From: Rosa chinensis
Lineage: Eukaryota; Streptophyta; Magnoliopsida; Rosales; Rosaceae
DNA: 64,000 nt
NCBI RefSeq assembly: GCF_002994745.2
Contig: NC_037092.1
Span: 21,911,001 to 21,975,000 of the forward strand
Direction of reading: 5' to 3'
The position numbers and the translations under genes were made by a program. Shown in pieces: positions 11,712-23,597 of the stretch. The notes under the pieces are model-generated. The model searched no databases. It saw only the letters and a program-made list of their open reading frames with translations, and was not told where the DNA came from. The first letter of the stretch is position 1. Every line of letters starts with the position of its first letter.

Positions 11712-14700
11712 AAATGCTTGCACCATGAGGTTGATCTCTTAACTGTTTGTACTCATTAATGCAGTTCTGGGAAGTGTCAAATAATGCATTGGAGGGAAGT
11801 TCACAGGCAAACATGCCTGCTGTTGGAACCTAGTAGTGCAACCTCATCTCCTATGGCTGTCTCATATGGAGAATCTTTTCATAATGACAGCATCAATTCT
11901 CAGTACTTTGGGTCTGCTATGGAGCAGATTTTGGGAGAGGAAGCACCAGCTGAAAATATGATTTATCCTCCAATTTACACTGGTATCCCGAATAAGGTTC
12001 AGTGCGCTTCAGTTGACCCCTCTCACATTTCCATGCTGGAGAAAAGAACTGTGGACAAGAAGGTTTCCCGAAAATCCAAAACCGAACTCTTGAGGAAAAA
12101 GGATGGAGTAACATTTGATCCTTCTGAAGAAACATTTGGTGATTGGACTACCCAATCAACCTTTTCTAATGTTGCATCAAGAGAGGTTTCTGTGGAGCAT
12201 AAGGTTTGTTATCACTCTGTCAATTGCTAGTAATTTTCTTCTTTTTGTAAATTATGTCTGATAATTATGCTAAATTGTTGGTTGCAGCCAACAAATCTTG
12301 ACTCTGTCCTGTCAGAGGCCGAAACTCTTAAGAAATACCATGCCAATATTTCTGATGCCTATATCAATGGACAAGCTACTTCAGGATATACAGTGCATGA
12401 GAATGATAAGTTTCAAGGTCAAGATGGTAACATATTTGAATCAAGAAGCAACTCTGGATTAACATGCGCATCATATTCTTCAAAAAGTGGAGCAGATTTG
12501 CATGAAGTGGGGTTGGACTTCGTTCCCGAGGGAGGACATTCCCTTCAAGGAGAAAAAACTTCCAATGATGAAAAGGCAGAGTTCAAATGTTCTGAAATTA
12601 CTGCGGTAAAGGGAAGTGTAAAGGCTAAAAGAGCTCCATATTCTCTTGGGACGAAGGTGCCTAAATTGTCAAAATCAACAGTCAAGGACTCCGGGAAGCA
12701 GTATTGCTCTGAGATAGAGAGGCAGGGACAAATTACTGATGATTCAAGTAAGCCTACTAAATCAATACTGTTTAAACATATCTGAACATTGTAGTGTTCC
12801 TCTAATTCTATGTGGGTGATGCAGAAGTAGCTAGAATGAGAGAGACGACTCCACAGGGAAGCAACGGAATGGCAAACATAAAGATTATGAAGATGATGGG
12901 TCTAAAGAAGCCAAAAAACATTACCAGACAGGATGTCCCTGAAGTCAGTGGTTATCGACACAAAACTAAGAAGGTCAATCTCTGGTCAATGTGCCTCCAG
13001 GAATTATATTGGTCTTATGGGTTCTGAACCGAATAGAAGTTCTAATTGATGTATGCCATTTGACTTTCAGGTCTTGTTTCCTTATGACGAGTTTGTTAAG
13101 TACTTTCAGAGTGAAGTCTTTGACTTAACACCTCGGGGCCTTTTAAATTGTGGGAACAGGTAATGTATCGTATCTAATGTATTACTAGGTCATGAGCATA
13201 GAAATGGATCCATGTGATAGAAGTCATAACTCCATTCACACTCGTCAGATACAAAAAAAAAAAATGAAAATTTAATGATCGTCATATCTAGATCAGAAGT
13301 TTAGAAAAAAGTTTGATCTCTTTCAAGTAATGAAAATTTAGTGCATACATTAATATCATATTGATGAAGTTTGAATCAAGAAAGCTCTTAATGGACTTTG
13401 TAGTGATGCACACTGGCAATGGATCATGGGATTCATATGGATAAAGTCATACAGTCCAATCATTTATTGTTTTAAATTATGATGTGCTGTATCCTTGGGA
13501 TAATATGTTTGTAACACAATGACCAAGCAATGCTTTATGCACAGAAAGAATGAACAGAAGCTTCTTTGTTTTCTATGAATCTTCTTTTTCATTTGTTGAT
13601 TTAATTCTTTTTTCTTGCAGTTGCTATGCAAACGCTGTCTTGCAGTGCTTAACCTGCACGAAGCCACTCATTATCTATTTGCTTCGCAGATCACATTCGA
13701 GAGCCTGTACTTTAATTTTCTCATATGCCTTTCATGAGTTGAACAATTTTCATGGCTCTTTTGTTCGAATATGCATGTGACTCAATTTTGTTTATTATAT
13801 GTATTAGGTTGTGGTAAAGATTGGTGTCTCATGTGTGAACTAGAGCAACATGTGATGATGTTACGGGAAAGTGGGGGTGCTCTTTCTCCTCGTCAGATTC
13901 TTTTTCACATGAGGAGTATTAATTGCCAAATCGGTGATGGAAGTCAGGAAGATGCGCATGAATTTTTAAGGTATGTCAAAGTCTGCTATTATATATCTTC
14001 TTTTGTTGGACAGAATGCACTGCCATTTGCATCTGTTTCCTCATATAGTATCATAAGATGCTGCTTTTTCCAGGCTTCTAGTAGCGTCAATGCAATCTAT
14101 ATGCTTGGAGGGGTTGGGTGGTGAAACCAAGGTTGATCCCAGATTACAAGAAACAACTTTTATACAACACACCTTTGGTGGGCATCTCAGATCCAAGGTA
14201 CTTAATGTGGACTTATAGATGTCTTAAGTTGGTTGTTAATCTTCTTTTGATCAAGCTGATGTTTATTAATTTTTAATTTTATTGTTGCCATTTATCCTCC
14301 TTTACCCCCATTATTCATTGCTAAATCAATCTTGATGCCTCCAGGTCAAGTGTTTGGGATGTCATCATGAGTCTGAACGATATGAAAACATCATGGATCT
14401 TACATTAGAAATATATGGTTGGGTTGAGTCACTTGAAGATGCGCTGACTCAGTTTACGACACCTGAAGATTTGGATGGTGAAAACATGTATAGATGTGGA
14501 AGGTATGATGACCTTATTTTAGTGTGGTTAGACCCATATACTTGTTTTAGTCGGTACAATTTAAATGACTTACAAACTCATCTTTGGGGGAAAAAGGTGT
14601 GCTGCATATGTTCGAGCCAGGAAGCAATTGAGCATACATGAGGCACCAAATATCCTGACAATTGTCTTGAAGAGGTTTCAGGTATCATTATATTTTCGAG

Positions 14701-16768
14701 TTAGATAGTGGAAAGTTTTTTTTTTTTTTTTTGTTTTCATTTTAAAGTCTCTTAAACAACACTCATAGCTTTGCTTGAGGTTCAATTGTTGTTTGCTGGT
14801 TCTGTATAGCAAGTGAAACATCTGATTTGCAATTTTCTTTTTGTAACTACAATGCTATTGTACCTTATTCAGGTATAGCAACTTAAAAGCAATTTGGTTT
14901 TAAGAGAGAAAGCCAGCTTATGTTAGTCCCTTGGTGTCTTATGAGTTATGACTCACTTTCTGAAAACCCAAATACAAATCACAACTCAAATACCCAATCA
15001 TCTAGTGCTTCCAACTTTTACCATAAAAAAGAATTTCAGTTTTGACACCTTCCTGCAAGATATCCGTTATGTTGGGATTACTTGTTGGAATATTAAGTCA
15101 CGGCTGTTGCTTCATCAGGAAGGAAAATATGGGAAAATAAACAAGTGCATCACGTTTCCAGACATGCTGGATATGATTCCATTTATGACTGGAACGGGCG
15201 ACATTCCTCCACTTTACTTGCTCTATGCTGTTGTGGTGCATTTGGATACGCAAAATGCATCTTTCTCTGGACATTATGTGGCATATGTGAAAGATATGCG
15301 AGGCAACTGGTTCAGGATAGATGACACTGAGGTAAATGCTTCCTCTCATTGACTTTTCATGCAAGGGTTTGATTCACTTTCTTATGCAAAAAAAAAAAAG
15401 AACGGAAAAAAAAAGAGGTGAAAGCTCAGGTTTAAAGGTTCATTCTGTGCACGTGCTTTGTTCCGCCCACCCCATAAGTTGTCTGTGGTTTTTAAAGACG
15501 TGAAAGACCATGATGGTCTCTACGGTTACCTAAAATTAGTGCTTGTTCACTGAAGACTGCCAATCAATTTACTGAATAGATAATGTTGTTGTCAGAGCTT
15601 CCATTTATTAATGTTATCAAAGGCAGGGTATAAGCCTTATTGATGTTATAGAAGTACCTTGGATTCTATAAGATTACAGCCAATAGCTGCTTTAAGAGCA
15701 TCTCTGTAAAGTGTTGTCATAAGATCCATTAACAATGAATGAATATCAATTCCATAAACACAAATAGAAATGCATATCTTGATTAGGACTTCTAGTATAT
15801 GCTCTCTTTTAGATTATGCCTGTTGACATGGTACCCCTTGGTGCATATAATTGATGGCAGACAAATATGAGGAAATTTATGTTTATATTATTTATCTTTT
15901 CCTTTCATTTGAAGTAATTAGATCCTGACGGTGATTATGCTTTGTTAACAGGTTCAGCCCGTGTCCATGAGCCAGGTTATGATGGAAGGGGCATATATTT
16001 TGTTCTATATGAGGTAAGATTTATTGGGGGTAAAAGAAAAAAAGGAACTGGTTGTGATCTCTTTCCTTAACTTTTGCTTGGTGGAGCTTGTCAGTTTCGT
16101 TTCTTCTTGGATTCTTAATTAACATATACTGCGGATATCGTTCCTTGTTGTTTGTGCCAAAACTATCTACTTTTTTAATTTTTTTTTTTTGAAAGAAAAT
16201 TATTTTCATGCATTTGAGCTCTTCAAATTTTGGAATTTCTTTTGTTCTCAGGTCTTGCCCTCGCCCTCAAAGAGCATTTGGTGGAAAAACTATCAGGCAG
16301 CAAGTTCCAAATCTTGAAAATGGTTCCTTGCCCAAAGCTCAGAGGCCAAAGCCAAGCCAAAGCATACCCAGCAGCCAATATGTTAGCCCAGAGCATTTAC
16401 CTAATTTTATCAGGCCAGAAACTGCTAGTGGCTTTGGCTTTGCCAACAGCACCTGCAATGACATCCTTAGGAGTTCTAATGGGAATGTTTTCCGAACGGC
16501 GGAAACATATGTTGACCCCACCAGCATGGAATTCTCTGATGCTACATCTAGCGATTGGTCCCTTTTTACGAGTTCTGATGAGGCTTCTTTCACAACTGAG
16601 AGCACTAGAGACTCTTTCAGTACTGTTGATCATGCTGATGCTGGCAATATGGATCCAATCTCATCAATTTTCAACGTCTTGTATGCGCCAGAATATTCTC
16701 GCAGTTCTGTTGCCTGTAGAAAGATTTCAAATAGTAGGCCACACAGTAGCTTTGTTTCTCAGGAGTAG
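10832..16768 (+). CDS. UBP15: Ubiquitin carboxyl-terminal hydrolase 15-like (MYND-UBP), 13 exons
   Basis: A cysteine protease that removes ubiquitin from proteins. In Arabidopsis, UBP15 promotes cell proliferation and organ/seed size. Exons: 10832-11118, 11765-12203, 12288-12747, 12825-12973, 13071-13159, 13621-13706, 13808-13970, 14074-14197, 14345-14502, 14597-14681, 15119-15331, 15952-16013, 16252-16768. They sum to 2832 nt (943 aa plus stop), all with GT-AG borders and a kept frame. The start MLEPREADIP matches the family. A hydrophobic segment (LFLVFVVLPLLAYVLLG) follows, then a MYND zinc finger split over exons 1-2 (CARC...CSRCKSVRYC...CQIMHW...C). The Cys box NCGNSCYANAVLQC joins exons 5 and 6. 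QEDAHEFLR is in exon 7, the His box FSGHYVAYVKD and WFRIDD in exon 11. The Ser-rich tail is normal for the subgroup. An out-of-frame upstream ATG (10812) overlaps the start. Confidence 0.95.
11676..11709. repeat. (GA)n microsatellite in UBP15-like intron 1
   Basis: About 17 GA units lie in the first coding intron, about 55 bp before the splice acceptor of exon 2. Confidence 0.9.
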
Positions 16769-17518
16769 GGTGTTAGTTCAAATCTGTACTTGTCACCATC
16801 CAATTGACTGAGTACAGAAATGGAACTATTCAAAAAGGTCAGCGATTCTTCAACTGCACATGCTTATAGTTAAATGCAGCATGCCTGTGATTTGGGAGTA
16901 ACCCATTACAGACTTGAGTCTTGACTGAACTTCTGATCATTGTAAACTCTAGTAGATGAGAGATACTACTGATTAAATAGATGAATTAGTCTGGTAGGAG
17001 CTGTGCCTCAAAGTTTTTGTTTTCAATGTGTTGTCGGTTGGGGCATTTGGTTCTTATCAAAACAAGTAGAATGAACATTCTTGTTAGCCATTAATTTATC
17101 ACTGAAAGTTGTAAAGTTCCGGGCTTTTTTCTTTGCTTCAACATGTTTTGAAAATAACTTTCATCATCACCATCATCACCACTAATCTACAAATTCTGCC
17201 GCACATGTAATTATGCAAAACTAGTTGCAGACAGCCGAACTGCTTTCAAGATTCAAGGAAACATGATATGCTGCTTCTGAACTTCATCGAGTATTACAAA
17301 TGCAGGCAACTTGACTTGACTCTAATTCCATAATATTATCTACTGCAAAAACATGCTGCCTCTTTATTCTTTGTGAACTACAAGTCTAACACCAGTAGTT
17401 ACACAACTTTTCTCACCACAGAAAATTAGCAGATTTGAACTTGCCACATTAAGAAACACCACCTTCACCATCTCTATATCTAACAAGAGATCTGCAAATC
17501 TTAAAGACGGTGATTCGG
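16769..17518 (+). other. UBP15-like 3'UTR and gap to convergent SOUL gene
   Basis: The two genes converge on this ~750-bp interval. It should hold the 3'UTRs of both; no clear terminator or polyadenylation signal can be singled out. A short CATCAC-type trinucleotide run lies at about 17,162-17,181. No extra gene is seen. Confidence 0.5.
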
Positions 17519-18746
17519 CTACTCTTCTAAATTAAACGAAATCCAGATCTCATTCACCCTGTGATCAAATTCAAATGGAGAGTTGTACTGTGCAACAGTA
17601 TAAATTGTAGTGTGATCCGCTCCATGGCTTTTCTCAATGGCAGCAGACCAAACAGTGCCTGCAAGACTGGACTGCAAGGCAGCAGCTTCTACTCCAACAT
17701 CGTAGTCTGAAACAAACCCACTGAATTGTCTCACAGCCACATATGTAGATGTCCATTTCTGAACATGGAGGCCTTCTGCTGGTGGTGGTTTTGCTTGGTT
17801 CTTCTTCGGTACATAGAAGCTCACCACAAATGAAGACTCACAGAATGGTCCATCGCTTGGTTGAACTTCGCTAAGCACTGGGGCAGTCATCTCTATTTTC
17901 TCTCCATACTTGTTCTTCCCTTGAATGTAATCAAATAGCCTATGACAAACGAACCAAGAACCACCATATAAGTACTACTTTCATACATTCCATAGATTAA
18001 TTTCAGAAATGGGTGAAAATTAAACTGTTGTTATTTATTCAAAGCTACTCTTCAAACTCATCTTAATGGGAATAACCAATTCTAAAAGAAACATAGTACT
18101 AAGTTTTAGTTTTGGAAAGACGAGTATGAAGAACACTTAAAAACACTAGAATCGAAGAGAAAGAAATCACCTTGACTGATTACAAATTTTCGATATCCCT
18201 CATTCTTGTATAAAATCTTTCTCCAAAAACTTATTTTTGTTCATTAATCCCATTGTTTATAGTTTCGTAGAGAGATTATATTGAACATGTACCACATCCG
18301 GGAAGAACTTGTCAGGCTTTCACAACATGCATGTGAGAATTATCGATCGAAGTTCACATGTAAATTATGATAGATACCGAATATTATATATAACCAGCAC
18401 ATACAATGATACATCAATATCCACCTAGAATAGTTCTACTCAACAAGAGTATATGAGCTAATGAACACAAAAACCAGAGAAACTAAACTCACTGTAAGAA
18501 GCCAGTTCTGGTGGCTGCAACCAAAGAAATGTCCTGAATAGGAGCAGTTGATATCCACTCGCTCGAATTGTAACGACGAACTTCATAGCCGTTGCCAACC
18601 TCAATGGAGTCATAGCTCGGGCACTCTATGCTGTTACATGATGGTGGAAATGTTGCCACGCTCTTCTGAGCTTCTGGCCAGAGACCCAAATTCAGATTGG
18701 AGAGCAGGCTCAAGAAAACTGAGAGCTTAAACATAGAGGCAGCCAT
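17519..18746 (-). CDS. SOUL heme-binding family protein, two exons, likely secreted
   Basis: Exon 1 is 18746-18493 and exon 2 is 17939-17519, split by a ~553-bp intron (donor GTGAGT, acceptor CATAG). Together they give 675 nt, 224 aa plus stop. Residues 1-22 form a hydrophobic signal-like N-terminus (KLSVFLSLLSNLNLGLW). The SOUL/HBP domain follows: CPSYDSIEVGNGYEVRRYNS, then FLQLFDYIQGKN, KIEMTAPVLSEV, FYVPKKNQAKPP, and the C-terminal YNSPFEFDHRVNEIWI. Plant members bind heme or tetrapyrroles. Cytosolic and vacuolar/extracellular forms exist, and the leader suggests the secretory form here. The length fits the family and nothing looks broken. It converges with the UBP15-like gene. Confidence 0.92.
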
Positions 18747-18749
18747 TTT

Positions 18750-19878
18750 TTGATTAATTGGCGGAGAATTGTGTGTATTTGTATCCCTTCAGAAAGATGT
18801 CGAACTTTGTGAAAGGTTGGTTTGTTGTTTGAGAGCATCAATGTCCAAGGTCCACAAGTTTATAGGACACGTCTAGAAGAAAATGCCCTTGTAAAGGTGG
18901 AGAATTTACAATTGTGGCTTTGCATGTTCCTAGGTTGTTAACTTGTGACTGGGGCAGAATTGTGGTTCTGGGAAGTTTATTGGGCACTTACAACTTCTTT
19001 AAGAGGCCAATGTGCGTACACGAAGTGATAATAGTTTGAAGTGAAATTCGTGGCTATAGAGAATGAATGAATGATGATAAATGATTTGGAGCTTTGTACA
19101 TGATTCTATTTCTCATGCCATTTCTTTTTTATTCACAAAGCAACTTTATAATTACGAAAACGAACTAGCTTTTAGGTGATAACAATCTTTTTATAAGAAC
19201 TGCCCCCTCAAGCATTTAAACTATGATTCACATCAAGCAACTCAAACAGCTAAGAAGGGCCAACCTCTTGGCAATACATCAACCTAGAATCCTTTATTCT
19301 TCCTCGGCAAGAGTAACAGTCAAGTCGCAATTAACCCTGTTGGATTATGATGCTCTATGTTTACATGCTCATGGGAGAGAAGGCAGAGCGAACTTAATTT
19401 GTTTTCACTTCCTATTGAACATTTAAATGTACGTAGCACTGTGGACTTCTAATGACTGATTAAAATGGTGATGTTAATTTTGGTAGCAAAGGAACAAGAT
19501 CCGGTAGGAAAGAAGTGGTGAGATTGGCGTAGTTATTAATTTGAGCTAGTCTCCAACGCCTTGTGATGTCTCAAAATGAATGTAAAGGTGCGCACGGTGA
19601 TGGCCACCACTCCTATTGCATTTGCCTGATGGTAGAGTTGGCGGTGTTCAGAATAAAATTTGAGGGAATCCTATTTCTAGTGGCAAATCCCCTATAACTT
19701 GGTAATGGCTTAAATAGGTCCTGTGTTAAGTTGCTGTTCTCTTACCTTAGAACCATTTAAGTGGGATGAGCTAGCATCTATTGCGTCATTTTAGACCTAC
19801 AATTGGTATATGCTCATTGACATATAAGCCAAGAATTTTCATGTAAATGAAACAGAACTCTATTCACATAACTGAAGC
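18750..19878. other. Intergenic: SOUL upstream region, no gene seen
   Basis: The first few hundred bases are the upstream region of the SOUL gene. The rest, up to the F-box pseudogene, has only short random ORFs. No repeat family was recognised. Confidence 0.4.
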
Positions 19879-20847
19879 TCATTTTGGTAAGGGCTTGTCA
19901 ATGGCGTCTACACTACAGACAGTTAAATTTGGACCTAAAGTTATCAGTTTAGTCCACGAGTCCTGCCTGCAATACTCTTTCATTACCCAGATATCAAGAG
20001 AACAAACACCATTCTTATCTCTGTACCTCGTGAACAAAGCAAGGGATTTCTCATCTCCCGAGACAGACACTCGCGATTCTAAGTGCATTTCGGTACCCCA
20101 AAGGATCATTATCTCACGAAATAACTCACTGCCGAGATCAAATATGAAATAGAAATAAGCACCAGCAGTTCCCCCAGGTTCTACAGCCCAATGAATAGCT
20201 CCGTTGAAAAAACACTGGCGTCTTACTCCATGTACTCGGCATGGTGGTGCAACAGAACCAAGACTGTTCCATGATCCGGTGGCTAGTGAATAAACCTCAG
20301 CTACAATTGGATTTGCCGCATCTTCCTCAAGAGTGACAAGTCGAACAACCTTGTAATCATTCGTCATGGCATCAAACCCGAACCCAATAGAATCTTCGAA
20401 AGGACCATGAGTGGTAAAGGTGACACTAGGCCTTTCTAAATTGGGTTCCATATTATGTAGTTGAACATTTTAGACCCTATATCATCCGCAAGGCAGATCA
20501 ACCCGTCACAAATGCCAGCTACACGGAAACGCTCGTTTGCCGGGTTTACCATTCGGTTAAGTTGAAAATCTGTGGCAGCACTCATGAAAATCATTGCTAT
20601 CATTATGCAAAGTGTAAACCTCTTCCATTGGTTCATACCAGGAAGTTCGGTTGCGGACACCGTGAAGTAGAAGGTGAGTGCCATGCTGGTTACAAGTGTT
20701 GATTTTCTGTCTTAGGTGGGCGCGGATAAAACTTGAATTTTGTATGATGGACTTCCATGACTTGCACACTAAGGTGCATCTGATCAAACACTTGATGGGT
20801 AGTTTGAATAGGATATCATGTCTGATTTCCTCAGGAAACGAGTCCAT
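19879..20847 (-). pseudogene. F-box/FBA pseudogene, two frameshifts and lost 3' end
   Basis: It starts MDSFPEEIRHDILFKLPIKC (ATG at 20847) with a normal F-box. The frame breaks near 20,560-20,580, and DFQLNRMVNPANERFRVAG continues in a second frame to YIIWNP (about 20,440). A second shift follows, with a short deletion compared with the intact neighbour (SIRKAV region missing). The FBA part (GFGFDAMTNDYKVVRLVTLE, EVYSLATGSWNSLGSV, LDIWVMKEY) then runs to a stop at 19879, well short of the neighbour's C-terminus. It is a close tandem paralogue of the gene at 22031-23191 in the same orientation. Confidence 0.88.
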
Positions 20848-20879
20848 CACGTTTCGGATTTTGATGGAGAAATAATAAG

Positions 20880-21560
20880 AAAGAATCTACACCGAAAGAT
20901 TAATAAGCCATTTGACGCCTTACAGTTCCAAGTGCAAGGTCCTTTTATTTGCGCTCGTTGTGGATGCAACGCGTTTGCAAGTTTGTGTAGATAGAATGCC
21001 GCGTCTTGCTTTGATGCTTGAGACCTCTATCTATAGGGGCTGAGTTCCTTGGAGAACAAGTACTAAATCCCTCGAGGAATATAATGCTTGCTGTTTTGGC
21101 AATTAAGCCTTTCCTTGAAGGATAAGGTATGTATTCAAAAGATACGCAGGCTAAAGTTCAAAAGACTATTTGCTGTCCAAGCCCATTCTAGTTTAGAATT
21201 TATTGGCTCAAACAGCTAGGATGAACGAGCTATATAACGAAGTAAAACCCAAGAAATCCGACAACACCTTACTCTACATGTTTAGAATCAGATATGCTTC
21301 TAGTGTTGAAGATGGCAGTGTCTGTTTCAACAATGAGTGATTTGAATACGCCACAACAACATGCACATGTACACAAAAAGCAGTTCGTTCTTAATAGGAA
21401 CATAACAAAGATACCATTGCAAATTTTGATAGAGTAGATTCATCATAACTCACAAGGCAAGTCGATCAGTAGGATAAGGTTAAACTAGTAGCCACTCAGA
21501 TAGAGTGACTTAAGAGATTTAAGGGCAAAAAAAACACCTGATAACTAAAAATGCAAATCC
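20880..21560. other. Intergenic between F-box copies, no gene seen
   Basis: Upstream sequence of the F-box pseudogene and downstream sequence of the intact F-box gene. No coding signal or repeat structure was recognised. Confidence 0.4.
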
Positions 21561-22030
21561 AAGCAGCAACTTTCACAGCCCACGGCTACAGACAACACAT
21601 ACTAGCCCAAAGGTCATTAGATTTCTCTGCTCCCAATTGACACCTGCACAAAGTTGAGTGAATGATGTTAACAATTAAGATTTAACACAATGCAGGAATA
21701 AAACTGCCAAAAACCAGTTTCTAAGTTTTCTTGATGTAATTGGCTGTGAACAGTGGCGTATCCAGGGAGCTAGATATGCACGACTGGTGTAAACAAATAT
21801 GTAAAGGTTAAGCAAAAGATAGGTGGTTCAAACTTAAAAGACATCAATGAAGAAAGAATCGTTTAACAAAATTCCAGGCAAGTAAGTTGAAGATGCAATC
21901 TATATATTAAAAAGAATAGAAAGAAAATGTGCAGAAAATATAAAAAATTATTCAAGTGACCAAACTAGAGGCATGTGTATGACCAAAGACACATGCACGG
22001 AGAATAAACTAACCTGGCCTGTTCTTTTTC

Positions 22031-23191
22031 TCAACAGGAAACTGCATTTTCCACGTCGAGTAACACAAGACTCTCTTCATAAGAATCAAGAGAATAACAC
22101 TCACAATCAAGAATATCAACATTGTTCATTTGTTGACTCACAGGGTCAAGTGAAACTAATGTTTGATATCGACAATAGAAATCTGGTTCTCTTAGTTCCA
22201 AAAATACTTCACCGCTCTTTCTAAAACAAAATGGCTTGGGGCGCACACTTCCTTCTGGACCTTGTGGAGCGAGAGTTATCATTTTGGTCCAGGACTCCTG
22301 CTGGCAATACTCTTTCATAACCCAAATATCAAGATAACTAATATGATTATCATTATACCACGTGAACAAAGCAAGATATTTCCCATCTCCTGTAACAGAA
22401 ACTCGAGAATTGAAGCCCAATTTGGTACCAATTGGTATCAATATCTTGCGAAATGACTCACTAACAAGATCAAATGCCAAAATGAAATAGAAGGAAGCAA
22501 CAGCATGAACAACCCAATGAATGTTCCCATTGAAGAAAGCATGCGGTCTTATACAAAATATTTGGCACGGAAGACCAACAGAACCAAGACTTCTCCACGA
22601 GCCTGTGGCTAGTGAATAAACCTCAGCTACAGTTCGATTTTCCACATCTTCATCTACAAGATCTTCAAGAGTGACAAGTCGAACAACCTTGTAGTCATTG
22701 GTCGTAGCATCAAACCCGAACCCAATAGAATCTTCAAAAGAACCATGAGTGGCGAACGTAAAACCAGGCCGGGGAAGCGTCACTGCCTTTCTTATTGATG
22801 GGTTCCATATTATGTAGCTTAAAGCTTTAGACATTAAATCATCCGCAAGGCACACTAGCCCGTCACAAATGCCAGCCACACGGAAACGCCCATTTATCGG
22901 GTCTACCATGCGGCCAACTTGAAAATCTATCCTACAATACTCATCAAAAGCAGGATTATCACAATGCAAACGGTAAACCTCTTCTATTCCCTCATGCGTG
23001 GAAGCTCTGTAGCACCTGCTATGTAGTAGAAGTAGAGTCTCATTTCTACGTCTGAGGTGGGCGCGAATAAAACCAGAGTTTTTGATAATGGACAACAATG
23101 GCTTGCTCACCGAGGTGCATCTGATCAAACACTTAATAGGTAGTCTGGATAGGATATCATGGCTGATTTCCTCAGGAAAAGAGTCTATCAT
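22031..23191 (-). CDS. F-box protein with F-box-associated (FBA) domain, intact
   Basis: A 386-aa protein expected to join SKP1-CUL1-F-box ubiquitin ligases and choose substrates through its FBA domain; the substrate is unknown. The F-box is at about residues 2-45 (DSFPEEISHDILSRLPIKCL, CTSVSKPLLSIIKNSGFIRAHL). FBA motifs follow: RVAGICDGLVCLAD, YIIWNPSIRKAV, GFGFDATTNDYKVVRLVTLE, SLATGSWRSLGSV, LDIWVMKEY and a C-terminal YEESLVLLD. I chose the ATG at 23191 because the longer in-frame extension to 23272 runs into an inferred 5'UTR intron. That intron has its donor at 23413 (ATCGAG|GTAAAT) and acceptor at 23208 (TTTCAG|CTTAAG). A 3'UTR intron is also likely (donor 22013, acceptor 21644). A near-perfect site for the hairpin 21-mers at 54,862-55,161 lies at 22692-22712. 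Confidence 0.92.
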   Translation of the reverse strand: MIDSFPEEISHDILSRLPIKCLIRCTSVSKPLLSIIKNSGFIRAHLRRRNETLLLLHSRCYRASTHEGIEEVYRLHCDNPAFDEYCRIDFQVGRMVDPINGRFRVAGICDGLVCLADDLMSKALSYIIWNPSIRKAVTLPRPGFTFATHGSFEDSIGFGFDATTNDYKVVRLVTLEDLVDEDVENRTVAEVYSLATGSWRSLGSVGLPCQIFCIRPHAFFNGNIHWVVHAVASFYFILAFDLVSESFRKILIPIGTKLGFNSRVSVTGDGKYLALFTWYNDNHISYLDIWVMKEYCQQESWTKMITLAPQGPEGSVRPKPFCFRKSGEVFLELREPDFYCRYQTLVSLDPVSQQMNNVDILDCECYSLDSYEESLVLLDVENAVSC

Positions 23192-23206
23192 TGCTTCAGG
23201 TCTTAA

Positions 23207-23470
23207 GCTGAAATTTACAAGGAAGGAATCCAAATTATTCACAATCAAAGACCCGTATGTGAAACAAAGCAAACAAACAAGCCCCTAATCAGCTATAATT
23301 GATAAGAGAATTGGAACTACCTACAACTCACACGCACAGCAGAGTAACATTCATATAAACAAACAAATCAAACACCATGGAGAAAAACCCGCACTAGCTA
23401 TTGGGGGATTTACCTCGATGAAGAATCCCTCAGCTAAACCACTTCGTCTTTCTGCACAGTAAAATGCGTC
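23207..23470 (-). promoter_or_regulatory. 5'UTR exon/intron and proximal promoter of F-box gene
   Basis: Minus-strand leader exon sequence ends TTCATCGAG at 23414, followed by GTAAAT. The second leader segment begins at 23207. The same leader style (AGAGGAATTCACCGAG|GTAATC) recurs at 55,802, upstream of the F-box-derived hairpin cluster. Confidence 0.55.
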
Positions 23471-23597
23471 GGCACAAACCCTAGAGAGGCAAGGAAGAGG
23501 ATGCGCCTCTCTACTTGTATGCTGAACAAGTATGGCGGACTCGAACTGGGACCAAACTTGAAATGCTTGATGGGCCGGGCCATTGCCAATTTGAGCT

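Noticed and set aside
23192..23272. N-terminal extension of the intact F-box frame
   Set aside because: It falls in the inferred 5'UTR intron (TTTCAG acceptor just before the real leader), and F-box relatives start at the MxDSFPEE position.
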